Notes: generated from the letters alone by a model not told the origin. A stretch of 64,000 bases of DNA from Rhizobium tumorigenes (GCF_003240565.2 NZ_CP117255.1:620001-684000), one strand, 5' to 3'; positions 35,795-44,689 are shown, numbered from the stretch's first letter. Made by a program: numbers and translations.

Positions 35795-36877
35795 ATGTCC
35801 AGCAAGCCGAGAATTGCAGTCCTTTTCGGGGGACGTTCCTCCGAGCACGAGGTCTCGCTCCTGTCCGCCGCCAATGTCGTCGACGCCATGGATCGCTCCC
35901 GATACGAGATCGTCCCCATCGCCGTCACCCGCAGCGGCGAATGGTTGCTGATCGACTGGGATAGCGAGACGATGCCATCGGCCGTGCCCGCAACCGGCAC
36001 CGGCGTCTGCCTGCTGCCGGGCGGCCGCGGACGGATGATGGCGATGCCGCTAATGGGCGCGGCCTATGAACTGCGGCCGGTCTCCGTGGTGTTTCCGGTT
36101 CTGCATGGCCTGTTCGGCGAGGACGGCTCGGTGCAGGGTCATTGCGAGGTGGCCGATGTCGCCTATGTCGGCTGCGGTATTCTCGGCTCAGTCGCAGCGC
36201 TGGACAAGGACATCGCCAAGCGGTTGCTTGCGCAAGCGGGGCTTGCGGTTGCGCCCTCGGTGACGCTGCGGCGCGGCGAACCGGCGTCTTTCGAGGCGAT
36301 CTCGGGGACGCTCGGTCTGCCTGTCTTCGTCAAGCCGGCCCGGCAGGGATCGTCGGTCGGCGTCGGCCGCGCGCGTACCTCCAACGAGTTCACCGGGGTC
36401 CTCAGCGACGCCTTCCGTCATGACGACAAAGTGCTGGTGGAAACCTTCGTGGACGGCCGCGAGATCGAATGTGCGGTGCTGGAGGATGCCGACGGCTCTC
36501 TGGTCGTCTCGCTCCCCGGCGAGATCGTGCCCGCCGAAAAGCACGGCTTCTACAGCTACGACGCCAAGTACATCGATGCCGACGGCGCCCAGGTCAAAGT
36601 ACCTGCCGATCTGCCGGACCAAGTGGCCGCAGCCATCCGCGAAATCGCCCGCCGCGCCTTTCTGGCGCTCGGCTGCGAGGGCATGGCGCGCGTCGATGTC
36701 TTCCTGCAGGCCGACGGTACGATCACCATCAACGAGGTCAACACCATTCCCGGCTTCACCAATATCAGCATGTACCCGAAAGCCTTCGCCGCCAGCGGCA
36801 TCGACAACACCGAACTCATCGACCGCCTCATCGCCCACGCCCTGCGCCGCGATAGCGCAAGGCGGTCTGTGGCATGA
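35795..36877 (+). CDS. ddl: D-alanine--D-alanine ligase
   Basis: 360-residue ATP-grasp ligase that makes the D-Ala-D-Ala dipeptide for peptidoglycan. Typical segments: VLFGGRSSEHEVSLLSA at the N-terminus, HGLFGEDGSVQGHCE, KPARQGSSVGV in the ATP-grasp centre, EKHGFYSYDAKYI (loop over the active site) and INEVNTIPGFTNISMYPK for metal and substrate binding. The tyrosine-containing loop fits D-Ala rather than D-lactate specificity. This is the DdlA-type isozyme outside the division cluster; a second ddl may exist elsewhere. ATG 35795 gives MSSKPRIAVLFGG. Confidence 0.93.
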   Translation: MSSKPRIAVLFGGRSSEHEVSLLSAANVVDAMDRSRYEIVPIAVTRSGEWLLIDWDSETMPSAVPATGTGVCLLPGGRGRMMAMPLMGAAYELRPVSVVFPVLHGLFGEDGSVQGHCEVADVAYVGCGILGSVAALDKDIAKRLLAQAGLAVAPSVTLRRGEPASFEAISGTLGLPVFVKPARQGSSVGVGRARTSNEFTGVLSDAFRHDDKVLVETFVDGREIECAVLEDADGSLVVSLPGEIVPAEKHGFYSYDAKYIDADGAQVKVPADLPDQVAAAIREIARRAFLALGCEGMARVDVFLQADGTITINEVNTIPGFTNISMYPKAFAASGIDNTELIDRLIAHALRRDSARRSVA

Positions 36878-36887
36878 TTGAGAGCTA

Positions 36888-36917
36888 GGGGGGCGGCGGC
36901 TTTGGCGGTTGCCCCCC
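36888..36917. terminator. Possible terminator of ddl
   Basis: GGGGGGC / GCCCCCC stem with a 16-base loop, 10 bases after the ddl stop, followed by GTGTTTGC rather than a clean T-run. Confidence 0.5.
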
Positions 36918-36948
36918 GTGTTTGCACCCTGCCGGGACATCAGAATGC

Positions 36949-36977
36949 TTGCGTTTCATGCTAGCATTTGCTATCCT
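36949..36977 (+). promoter_or_regulatory. hicAB promoter with operator in the spacer
   Basis: TTGCGT (36949-36954), 17-base spacer, TATCCT (36972-36977). The predicted start point falls on or next to the ATG at 36983, so the message may be leaderless. The perfect 10-bp palindrome ATGCTAGCAT (36958-36967) sits in the spacer and is a likely HicB operator. Confidence 0.6.
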
Positions 36978-36982
36978 TATTC

Positions 36983-37237
36983 ATGAACAGCAGGCATCGC
37001 AGAACCCTGGTCGCCCTTTTCAAGGATCCGGTGCAAGGCACGATCGCCTGGGCCGACCTAGAGGCGCTTTTGCTGGCGTCCGGATGCCGGGTTGTCGAAG
37101 GCAGCGGTTCGCGTGTCCGCTTTGAAAAAGATGGAAAGCTAGCTTTTTTTCATCGGCCGCACCCCGTCAAGGAAGCCAAGCGATATCAGGTCAGGGATGC
37201 GCGGCTCTATTTGCAGGAACTGGGAGTAACACCATGA
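36983..37237 (+). CDS. hicA: HicA-type toxin
   Basis: 84-residue HicA family mRNA interferase with a dsRNA-binding-like fold. Typical segments: IAWADLEALLLASGCRVVEG, SGSRVRFEKDGKLAFFHRPH with the catalytic His expected in FHRPHP, and RDARLYLQELG. It is somewhat longer than minimal HicA (about 60). The ATG at 36983 has no Shine-Dalgarno sequence but lies at the predicted transcription start. The stop overlaps the hicB start (ATGA). Confidence 0.88.
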   Translation: MNSRHRRTLVALFKDPVQGTIAWADLEALLLASGCRVVEGSGSRVRFEKDGKLAFFHRPHPVKEAKRYQVRDARLYLQELGVTP

Positions 37238-37566
37238 GTATCCTCACCTACAAGGGCTATTCTGCACGCATCGCCTTTGATGCGGAAGACGAGATATTTT
37301 TCGGTAACATTGCCGGCGTGCCTGACGTCATCGGTTTTCATGCCGACAGCGTTGCCGCTCTCAAGAAGGCTTTTCACGAGGCGGTCGACGATTATGTCGA
37401 AACCTGCCGGAAGCTCGGGCGGGCGCCCCACAAGCCCTATTCCGGCAAGATGATGTTTCGCGTCGATCCCGAGATCCACGCCCGTGCCGCAAAGGCCGCA
37501 GAACTTGCGGGAAAAAGTCTCAATCAATGGGCCGAAGAGGTTCTGGACAAGGCCTCTGTACGCTGA
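37234..37566 (+). CDS. hicB: HicB-type antitoxin
   Basis: 110 residues. The N-terminal partial RNase H-like domain is shown by YKGYSARIAFDAEDEIFFGN and SVAALKKAFHEAVDDYVETC; the C-terminal RHH-like DNA-binding domain by FRVDPEIHARAAKAAELAGK followed by SLNQWAEEVLD. The overlap with hicA implies coupled translation. HicB neutralises HicA and represses the operon by family knowledge. Confidence 0.93.
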   Translation: MSILTYKGYSARIAFDAEDEIFFGNIAGVPDVIGFHADSVAALKKAFHEAVDDYVETCRKLGRAPHKPYSGKMMFRVDPEIHARAAKAAELAGKSLNQWAEEVLDKASVR

Positions 37567-37687
37567 ACACTTAATCTCAAACGAGGAACCGGAGGCCGTA
37601 TTGGGAGACGCAAGCTCCGCTCCGCCTCCAGGCCAGAGCTTGCCTTATCCTCTTTTGGACCCTCGGGCGACCCAATCCACATCACCT

Positions 37688-38176
37688 TCATCCGATCGCC
37701 TGCAAATACCGCATCCCCGTCACCGGGCGGGGGGTGAAGTCCAGCTGTTCGTAGAAGCGGTGGGCGGCGACGTTGCCGGTGGCGGCGCTGACCGAGAGGT
37801 AGCGGCAACCGGCCTTGCGGGCGGTCTCGCGGGCGCGGTCGACGAGGTGCTGGCCGATGCCGTGGCCGCGATGGCCGTCGCGCACGAAGAGATGATGCAG
37901 GTCCATGCCGCGCTGGCCTTCCTGCGCCTTATAGAGCGGCACGAGGATGGCGTATCCGAGGAGGCCTTCGGCGGAATCGGCAACCAGCGCCGAGATCCAC
38001 GGCAGGGGGCCGAAGAGATCGCGTTCCAGCTGCTCGGGCGTCGTCGCGGCCGCATCGCCGTGATGGGCTGCCAGCAGGCTGATCATCGCGTTGAGGTCTG
38101 GCAGGTCCTCGTGCCTGGCGGCACGAATGGTCAGCACCGGAGGTCTCAGGAGAGATATTTCACTGTCTTCGAGCAT
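37688..38176 (-). CDS. GNAT-family N-acetyltransferase
   Basis: 162-residue acetyltransferase. The acetyl-CoA loop (motif A) is DLHHLFVRDGHRGHGIGQHL, and the following NVAAHRFYEQLDF is the usual motif B. The substrate is unknown. ATG 38176 gives MLEDSEISLL; the upstream frame is open but not convincing. It lies downstream of the MerR gene, past a large inverted repeat that may separate the transcripts. Confidence 0.85.
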   Translation of the reverse strand: MLEDSEISLLRPPVLTIRAARHEDLPDLNAMISLLAAHHGDAAATTPEQLERDLFGPLPWISALVADSAEGLLGYAILVPLYKAQEGQRGMDLHHLFVRDGHRGHGIGQHLVDRARETARKAGCRYLSVSAATGNVAAHRFYEQLDFTPRPVTGMRYLQAIG

Positions 38177-38372
38177 GGTCTGCGTCCTGTGTGGAGTGCC
38201 GTCAGGACGCTGTCGCATACAACAAAGCCGCCTGACGGCGGCTTGTTGACAAATATGATCTGCCGGCCGCCCTTCTAGAGGTACAGCCAAAAGTACGAGC
38301 GGGTGATGAGCGCGTGCGTGATCATGGGGGAAGGGATGATCTGAAATGGTGGGGATGTCAAGGGGAGGGGGT

Positions 38373-38630
<258 letters not shown>

Positions 38631-38631
38631 G

Positions 38632-39063
38632 CTAGAAGCCACCCCCACCAACATGCTCCGTCTCGCAAAGACCGTGGTCGGAGAGAGCTCGGATGACGTA
38701 GCAGTCTTCTATGCTGTGGCCGTTGCAATGGGAGACGATGCGTTCCAGTTCGTTTTCCAGCTTCTTCAGGCGGGCGATCTTTTCGCGGACGTCGGCAAGG
38801 TGCTCGCGGGCGATCTGGTCGGCATCGCGGCAGGGGCGTTCCGGATGCTGGCTGAGGGTGATCAGGCCGCGGATCGCCTCGACTGTCAGGCCGAGATCGC
38901 GGCCATGGCGGATAAAAGCCAGCCGCTCCACATCGGTCTCGCCGTAGCGCCGCTGGTTGCTGTCGCTGCGCTCGGGCGCGTCGAGCAGCCCGACCTGCTC
39001 GTAGTAGCGGATGGTCGGCACCTTGACGCCGGCGCGCTTCGACAATGTCCCGATCGACAGCAT
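38632..39063 (-). CDS. MerR-family metal-responsive regulator
   Basis: 142 residues. The MerR HTH is MLSIGTLSKRAGVKVPTIRY, YYEQVGLL and RRYGETDVERLAFIRHGRDL; a dimerisation coiled coil follows (about 80-115). Cysteines at PCRDAD and in SHCNGHSIEDCYVI are candidate metal ligands, as in CadR/ZntR/PbrR types. It is divergent from a CDF cation exporter, and the promoter between them has the 19-bp spacer used by MerR activators. Which metal is sensed (Zn, Cd, Co, Pb) cannot be decided. Confidence 0.9.
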   Translation of the reverse strand: MLSIGTLSKRAGVKVPTIRYYEQVGLLDAPERSDSNQRRYGETDVERLAFIRHGRDLGLTVEAIRGLITLSQHPERPCRDADQIAREHLADVREKIARLKKLENELERIVSHCNGHSIEDCYVIRALSDHGLCETEHVGGGGF

Positions 39064-39077
39064 GGCGAAATTTCCTC

Positions 39078-39108
39078 TTGTTCCTCTAGTCGCTAGAGGG
39101 ATTAGATA
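39078..39108 (+). promoter_or_regulatory. MerR-type promoter of the CDF exporter
   Basis: TTGTTC (39078-39083), 19-base spacer, TAGATA (39103-39108). The spacer contains the perfect dyad CCTCTAG-TCG-CTAGAGG (39083-39099). An over-long 19-bp spacer with a central dyad is the hallmark of promoters that MerR proteins untwist to activate. Confidence 0.85.
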
Positions 39109-39161
39109 GGATGTCACACAGGTTCTGGCAACTAAACCAGCCCGATAAGAAAGGTGACATC

Positions 39162-39926
39162 ATGAGCGCTTCCTGCGGCCACACCCACGGTCCCTTCGAC
39201 GGCATGTCGGATACCTACAAGACGCGCCTGTGGATCGTCATCGCGCTCAACGGCATCATGTTCTTCGTCGAGATGGTCGCCGGCCAATTGGCCCGGTCCC
39301 AGGCGCTGCAGGCGGACGCACTGGATTTCTTTGCCGATTCCGTCACCTACGGCATCTCGCTGGCCGTCATCGGCGCGTCTCCCCGGATCCGCACCATGGC
39401 GGCAGCGGGCAAGGGCATCAGCCTGTTTCTGATGGGCCTGTTCGTCTGCGCCGCCACCATCTACCGGGTCTTCGTGGTCGGCGTGCCGGAGGCGCCGGTC
39501 ATGGGCATCATCGGCTTCCTGGCGCTGCTTGCCAACCTTGCAACCGTCGTGCTGCTGGTCAACTACAAGGATGGCGACGCTAATGTGCGCTCCGTCTGGC
39601 TCTGCTCGCGCAACGATGCCATCGGCAATGTCGTGGTCATGGCGGCGGCGCTCGGCGTCTGGGGCACCAACACGGCCTGGCCGGATCTCGCCGTCGCTGC
39701 CGTCATGGCAGGCCTGTTCCTGACGTCCTCGGTGCAGATCCTCAGCCACTCCTGGCGCGAATGGAAAGCAGCCGGAACCGGCGGTGTCGCTGATACCCAC
39801 GATCACGAAGGCCATAATCACGAAGGCCATGACCATGCCGGCCACAATCATGGGGGCAGCTGCTCTCACGATCACGCCGCCGGCGATAGCCACGACCATA
39901 AGCCGGCAGCCGCACACAGCCACTGA
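39162..39926 (+). CDS. Cation diffusion facilitator family exporter
   Basis: 254 residues with six predicted helices. The CDF metal site is QADALDFFADSVTYGISL (helix 2, D-x-x-x-D). Helix 5 carries RNDAIGNVVVM. The C-terminal third is a His/Asp-rich tail (THDHEGHNHEGHDHAGHNHG and more) rather than the usual folded cytoplasmic domain; the N-terminus also has a CGHTHG motif. It exports divalent metal, probably zinc, cobalt or cadmium. Controlled by the divergent MerR gene. Confidence 0.9.
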   Translation: MSASCGHTHGPFDGMSDTYKTRLWIVIALNGIMFFVEMVAGQLARSQALQADALDFFADSVTYGISLAVIGASPRIRTMAAAGKGISLFLMGLFVCAATIYRVFVVGVPEAPVMGIIGFLALLANLATVVLLVNYKDGDANVRSVWLCSRNDAIGNVVVMAAALGVWGTNTAWPDLAVAAVMAGLFLTSSVQILSHSWREWKAAGTGGVADTHDHEGHNHEGHDHAGHNHGGSCSHDHAAGDSHDHKPAAAHSH

Positions 39927-39965
39927 GGCTGCTGATGTCCCGGATTTCGCCAACACTCTGAACGA

Positions 39966-40001
39966 AATCAGCCCATTGCATTCGCGTGCAATGGGCTGAT
40001 T
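39966..40001. terminator. Bidirectional hairpin between CDF and DoxX genes
   Basis: AATCAGCCCATTGCA and TGCAATGGGCTGATT make a perfect 15-bp stem with loop TTCGCG between two convergent genes. No T-run follows on either side; the stability of the stem is the argument. Confidence 0.65.
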
Positions 40002-40029
40002 CGTGTCTGCAGCATTCGAATAACGTCTA

Positions 40030-40419
40030 CTATTCCTGGCGCAGCTTTGCGTCGACGCTGACAGGGCCTGGGCCCGATGTCACGAAGTAGAGGAACAGGA
40101 AGCAGAAGACGACGGCAGCATAGCCGCCGTTTTCGGTCGGGAAGAAGCTCTTCGGAAAATGGGCGATGAAGTAGGCGACTGCCATCTCTCCGCTGAGCAC
40201 GAAGGCCACGACCCGTGTCTGGAAACCGATCAGGAACAGGAAGCCGAGGATAAGCTCGATCAGCCCCGCGACCCATGGCAGCGAGCCCTCCGGTGGCATG
40301 AAGACGCCAGCGTGGAAATGGAAGATCTTGGCAGTGCCGAAAGAAAAGATGACCAGGCCAAAGACGATGCGCAGGAGGCTGAGCACGTAGGGCTGGGCGG
40401 AGGATAGTTGCTGTTTCAT
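40030..40419 (-). CDS. DoxX-family membrane protein
   Basis: 129 residues, four predicted helices, starting with the family motif SLLRIVFGLVIFSFGTAKIF, then GLIELILGFLFLIG and SGEMAVAYFIAHFPKSFFP. DoxX-like proteins are linked to thiosulfate or redox functions, mostly without direct evidence. ATG 40419 has GGAGACG upstream. It is monocistronic, convergent with the CDF gene. Confidence 0.88.
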   Translation of the reverse strand: MKQQLSSAQPYVLSLLRIVFGLVIFSFGTAKIFHFHAGVFMPPEGSLPWVAGLIELILGFLFLIGFQTRVVAFVLSGEMAVAYFIAHFPKSFFPTENGGYAAVVFCFLFLYFVTSGPGPVSVDAKLRQE

Positions 40420-40643
40420 AATCGTCTCCGGTGGTTGGGCTTTGTCGGTTGATGAGCAGCGTCCGCCGATACTCTTTAAAAAAACCCCATAGCGCGACAC
40501 ACTGTCGCCGCCAAGCCGACCGGCGGCGACAGACTGTTCACAGGTTCGATCATCCGCTTACTAGAGCGGCGACGGCAATGCCGATCCGCCAGGTGTCATT
40601 CAGCCACCCTCCGCATCGTCATCCTCGGGCTAGACCCGAGGAC

Positions 40644-41357
40644 TCACGCCACGGCCTGCAACTGAGCCTCGCCATTGTGCAGGAAGCATGCCTTGGTGAA
40701 GAGGCCGAGGTCGATGAGGTTGGGAAGGCGGATATCGGAGATATCCGGCAGGCGCCTGCTCTCGGCGTCGAACGACCGGTCGACCTGCGAAATGAACCCG
40801 AGGACGATGCCTGTCTCCTTCGCAAAACTCCCCAAAGCGACGATCTGCTCGGCGAGCGCCGGCTTGCTGCGGTTCTGGTCGAGGATCTGCAGGTAGTCGA
40901 TGATCGCGATCGTTCCCGGCTGGGATCCCGCCAGATGCCGGATGACGTAATCCGCGCTGATATCGTCGGACGTGACGACCTCCAGCCTGTCGCAATCTGT
41001 GCGGTCATCCTTCTCGAGCACGCCGATATGCTTGCGCACCTGCTGCTCGGTCATTTCGAGCGTGAAAAACACCGCTCTTCGTTCGTCGCCGATGGCATCG
41101 ACCAGAAGCTGGAGCCCGAGGCTGGTTTTGCCGTGCCCCGGTCGCCCCGCCACGAGCAGCAGGTCGCCGTCCTCGAGCCTGGACAATATCGTTTCAGACA
41201 ACGACCTGACGGCCATGCGCGATGACAGCATGCTCCATCGGGCAAACCCCTCGTCGCGGGCAATCTGGTCGAGCGCCTGGTTGAGCGGAACGCCAGAGCT
41301 CCGGGCCATCAGCTTTGCCCGCCGCTTCAGCTGGAATATGGGTGCAGAAAGTTTCAT
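40644..41357 (-). CDS. DnaB-like RecA-fold ATPase, orphan
   Basis: 237 residues. The core is the C-terminal ATPase domain of replicative DnaB: Walker A GRPGHGKTS (71-79), FTLEMTEQQVRKH, Walker B IAIIDYLQILDQNRS and GFISQVDRSFDAE. The N-terminal DnaB primase-binding domain is absent. Instead residues 8-46 (FQLKRRAKLMARSSGVPLNQ followed by ALDQIARDEGFARWSML) form a short helical motif also seen, I believe, at the start of some glyoxalase-related proteins. It is too small to be the replicative helicase and is alone. Role unknown. GAGG precedes ATG 41357. Confidence 0.8.
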   Translation of the reverse strand: MKLSAPIFQLKRRAKLMARSSGVPLNQALDQIARDEGFARWSMLSSRMAVRSLSETILSRLEDGDLLLVAGRPGHGKTSLGLQLLVDAIGDERRAVFFTLEMTEQQVRKHIGVLEKDDRTDCDRLEVVTSDDISADYVIRHLAGSQPGTIAIIDYLQILDQNRSKPALAEQIVALGSFAKETGIVLGFISQVDRSFDAESRRLPDISDIRLPNLIDLGLFTKACFLHNGEAQLQAVA

Positions 41358-41558
41358 GCGTAACCTCCATTGCGAGCCGAAAACGCAACCCCTCCGCATG
41401 CGATGCCCGAACAGATGGCTCGATGAACGTTTGTGACCCTGCATGTATGATGCTTCCCCGAATGGAGGGGGGAGGCGCGGGCCTAGCCTGACCCAAAGAC
41501 TAGCCATCGGCGTGAGTCGCGGCAAGCGCAAATGCGACTGATCTCAGGCTCGGCCTAC

Positions 41559-42755
41559 TCAGCGCCCCCATGGCTCGAACGTGTCGGGAAGATCGCGCCA
41601 GCTTTCGGGCGTGAAGGCATCGGCTTTTATCAGGCAGGCATCGAGTTGCTGCCTGATCCAGCCTTCGTCCATCGGATCGGCGCCGATAAAGACGATTTCC
41701 TGCCGGCGGTCGCCCCAGACCGGGTCGATATAGGTTTCCATCAGCCGCACCGTATCCGCATCCTGAGGCCAGCGCTCGCGTGGCACCGATGCCCACCAGA
41801 GACCCATGTTCGCGGTTCGAACCATGGCACCCGCCTGGCTGAGTTCGCCGACATGGTTCGGACGCGTCGCCAGCCAGAAGAAGCCCTTCGAGCGCACGAC
41901 GCCCGGCCATGGGCGATCCAGAAATGCGCGCAGCCTTGCAGGGTCGAAGGGTCGTTTTTCGCGGTAGACGAAAGAGCGGATCCCATATTCCGCAGTTTCC
42001 GGAATATGGTCTTTGAAGCCATGAAGCTCCTTGAACCAGAGCGGATTCGTCTCTGCCTTTTCGATGTTGAAGAGGCCGGTTCCGAGAACGTCGCCGGGAG
42101 CAACCGCACCGAAATCCGCCTCGATCAAGCGTGCGTCCGGATTGAGCCCGACGATGATCTTCCTCGCAGCATCGCGCTGCGCCTGCGTTGCGCTGCCGAT
42201 CTTGTTGAGGACGACCACGTCGGCAAATTCGATCTGCTCGACCAGCAGATCGACAATCGTCCGGTTGTCTTCCTCGCCCGCTGTTTCGCCTCGATCCGCC
42301 AGGAAATCTGACGATCCATAGTCCTTGAGCAGGTTGGCGGCGTCGACGACGGTCACCATCGTGTCGAGCCTGGCGATATCGGAGAGGCTTTCGCCGGCTT
42401 CGTCGCGGAATTCAAAGGTTGTGGCAACCGGAAGCGGTTCGGCAATGCCGGTGGATTCGATGAGCAGATAGTCGAAGCGACCTTGCTCGGCGAGCTGGCG
42501 GACCTCTTTCAGCAGGTCGTCGCGCAGCGTGCAGCAGATGCAGCCGTTGGTCATCTCAACCAGCTGCTCGTCGGTGCGCGAAAGATTGGCACCGCCATCC
42601 CGCACCAGCGCCGCATCGATGTTGACCTCGCTCATGTCGTTGACGATCACCGCAACCCGCATTCCCTCACGGTTTCCAAGGATGTGATTAAGCAGCGTGG
42701 TCTTGCCGGCGCCGAGGAAGCCGGACAGGACGGTAACGGGAAGTCTCGAATTCAT
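41559..42755 (-). CDS. COG0523 GTPase, Zur-regulated zinc metallochaperone
   Basis: 398-residue G3E-family GTPase. Walker A is GFLGAGKTT (12-20), the metal-binding CxCC motif is C71-I-C-C74 in [12 protein letters not shown], Walker B lies in [10 protein letters not shown], and NKIGSATQ is the guanine-specificity motif. The C-terminal CobW_C domain ends [21 protein letters not shown] near-consensus Zur box lies 13 bases upstream of the start, so this is the zinc-starvation type that delivers zinc to client enzymes rather than the cobalamin CobW. ATG 42755 ([12 protein letters not shown]). Confidence 0.92.
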   Translation of the reverse strand: MNSRLPVTVLSGFLGAGKTTLLNHILGNREGMRVAVIVNDMSEVNIDAALVRDGGANLSRTDEQLVEMTNGCICCTLRDDLLKEVRQLAEQGRFDYLLIESTGIAEPLPVATTFEFRDEAGESLSDIARLDTMVTVVDAANLLKDYGSSDFLADRGETAGEEDNRTIVDLLVEQIEFADVVVLNKIGSATQAQRDAARKIIVGLNPDARLIEADFGAVAPGDVLGTGLFNIEKAETNPLWFKELHGFKDHIPETAEYGIRSFVYREKRPFDPARLRAFLDRPWPGVVRSKGFFWLATRPNHVGELSQAGAMVRTANMGLWWASVPRERWPQDADTVRLMETYIDPVWGDRRQEIVFIGADPMDEGWIRQQLDACLIKADAFTPESWRDLPDTFEPWGR

Positions 42756-42767
42756 TGCCAACCTCAA

Positions 42768-42785
42768 TATACGTTATAACATTAC
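42768..42785 (-). promoter_or_regulatory. Zur box
   Basis: On the minus strand GTAATGTTATAACGTATA, an almost perfect dyad around TGTTATAACGT. It matches the alphaproteobacterial Zur consensus (GTNATGTTATAACATNAC-like) and lies directly upstream of the COG0523 gene start, so zinc-bound Zur should repress it. Confidence 0.85.
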
Positions 42786-43012
42786 AATAATTTCGTCTGG
42801 AATTTTGTCAAGCAGGTTCCGGTGGGAGGAGGGGTCGTCTCGTGGTTTGGCCGCCAATGACTATCCGGCGGCAGAGGAACTTGAAGCCCAAGAGAACTCC
42901 ATTCACTGCGCCCACGGCATATGCATAGCAGGGGGCTGGAGCATATGGCGTCGTCTACTGCCCACGACCGGTACGATTCTTCAGCCCCCGCAGAATACTG
43001 CCTGAATGCATT

Positions 43013-44689
43013 TCAATTCTCGGGCCGCTGAAGTTTGATGCCGCGCTGAAGTACACGATGACGGTTGAGGTCGGAATCAGTTGCCACCTTCCGCATTGCG
43101 TCGTGATAGCGGCGTGTAACTTCCTTCATGTTGTCGGTTGGATTGCCGATACGAGAATACGCGCCTAAACTGCGTAGTATCACGGCAAGTTTCTTGCCCT
43201 CGTATGTGCGGAGAATCCGCTCATACTCATCTATCGGAAAAGCTAGAAGCGCTATGACCACCTTCTGTTCATAGACGTCTTGAGATTCAGAGAGAATATG
43301 TTCAATAAGCTTCTTCGGCTGCTGCTCCTTACGCACCTCTTTCAAGCGCTCAACAATCTCTGGGTCAAGTTTACTGTCGTCGGTATAAATTCTATCATTA
43401 TCCGTCGCCGCTGGATTGTCCTTACGTGAGGCTATGAACGCGTCGATGGTCGGCTTGATGCTGTCCGTCAGCGATAACTCTCGGAGCAGGCTCACTGTTG
43501 CCTGAAGGTTCTCGACAGACAGAAACTCCACCTCGCGGATGAAAGAGTCGGCGATCTTTGTCACGACCTCCAAGCCATTCCGGAAAGAGTTGTGATATTC
43601 ATTGCAAGCTTCGCTATATCGTTCCAAAGCTTGTTCCTTCAGGACTTTTTGGTGGAACTCTGAGGCATGATCGTCGATGGTCGCTTGAGTGAAGTAGCCA
43701 TTAGCAATGCCATTATAGAGTTCCATGTCGAGTTCATCCAAATCGCTAAAGCCGAAATTACTTAAGGTTGCGTCGTATGCCTCTTCATCCAGCGTGAGCG
43801 TTTGTTTTTCTCTTCCCCACATCCGGCTACTGAAGCCTTTGAGGAACTCTATCGAGGGGGCGCTGGAAGGCTGATGATGCACCCAGCCCATGACAACCAT
43901 AGATGCCGCGATGCTTTCCCTCGTTTCTCCAGAAAATTTTGAGAGTAGCGGCATGATCTGTTGAACGGCATTGTAAATCTTTCCGATAACACGGATGTTG
44001 TCGATGCCAAGCTGGATGCAACGCTCTCTCACGATATTCGCAATATGGTCGATTTGGGGGATTGCAATCATCGCGCTCTCCTCCGCCGTTGGGGCAAACA
44101 GGAGGTTCCGGTCAACTACCTTTTCTAGGTATACAGCGAACTGCTGCTTATCTGAGCCGTTCAAAGCTTCGTCATTCAGTAGGATAACGACCTTGCAACC
44201 GCGCTCCTCTTTAAGATTGGAGAGGTAGCCCAATACGTCGCCAGTGCTCAATTTTTCGCCTTTACGTTCGAGGTCATCAATGCAGACAATCTGCTTGCTG
44301 ATGAGAAGGCCCAATGCGGAGACGATGGCCTCCAAGCGAGTTCCCAGAATTCCGGATACAAGTCCAAGAATTCCCTTTTTCGTGGCAGTTTCTACGGATG
44401 ATGTGAACTTGGTAGCGGTCTCCATACTAGGGACATCGCCCATTTGGGCCCTGGTCACAGTGTTCTGGAGGATTTGCGATTTTAGATCGGTGATCGAATT
44501 GACGCCAAAAAGGGACACGTAGGCGTAGGCGTTAAATGCAACAGCCCCTCTCTCGCTACGCTGAGCCTTGGCTGTGGTTTTCCAGGCGTGGGTCTTCCCC
44601 GTGCCCCAGTGGCCCCTTATGCAAAGAACTTCAGCTTTGGGCGAGGCTAGAAATTCTTTGATCGCTGTTTGGACGCTGATAACAGACAT
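43013..44689 (-). CDS. KAP-type P-loop NTPase
   Basis: 558-residue NTPase. Walker A is GHWGTGKT (26-33) and Walker B is IVCIDDLER (134-142), the KAP-family form of the motif; VVILLNDEAL follows as a sensor-like strand. Between the Walker motifs a hydrophobic segment (about 107-131, GILGLVSGILGTRLEAIVSA) could enter the membrane, as in other KAP NTPases. The C-terminal 350 residues are helical and unlike any domain I know. The gene is visibly richer in A and T than its neighbours and uses rarer codons, which suggests recent acquisition. It has no partner gene. KAP-type NTPases occur in antiphage systems, so a defence role is possible but not shown. Confidence 0.8.
   Translation of the reverse strand: MSVISVQTAIKEFLASPKAEVLCIRGHWGTGKTHAWKTTAKAQRSERGAVAFNAYAYVSLFGVNSITDLKSQILQNTVTRAQMGDVPSMETATKFTSSVETATKKGILGLVSGILGTRLEAIVSALGLLISKQIVCIDDLERKGEKLSTGDVLGYLSNLKEERGCKVVILLNDEALNGSDKQQFAVYLEKVVDRNLLFAPTAEESAMIAIPQIDHIANIVRERCIQLGIDNIRVIGKIYNAVQQIMPLLSKFSGETRESIAASMVVMGWVHHQPSSAPSIEFLKGFSSRMWGREKQTLTLDEEAYDATLSNFGFSDLDELDMELYNGIANGYFTQATIDDHASEFHQKVLKEQALERYSEACNEYHNSFRNGLEVVTKIADSFIREVEFLSVENLQATVSLLRELSLTDSIKPTIDAFIASRKDNPAATDNDRIYTDDSKLDPEIVERLKEVRKEQQPKKLIEHILSESQDVYEQKVVIALLAFPIDEYERILRTYEGKKLAVILRSLGAYSRIGNPTDNMKEVTRRYHDAMRKVATDSDLNRHRVLQRGIKLQRPEN

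Noticed and set aside
41559..42755. CobW cobalamin-biosynthesis role for the COG0523 GTPase
   Set aside because: No cobalamin genes nearby and a Zur box at its start point to zinc homeostasis.
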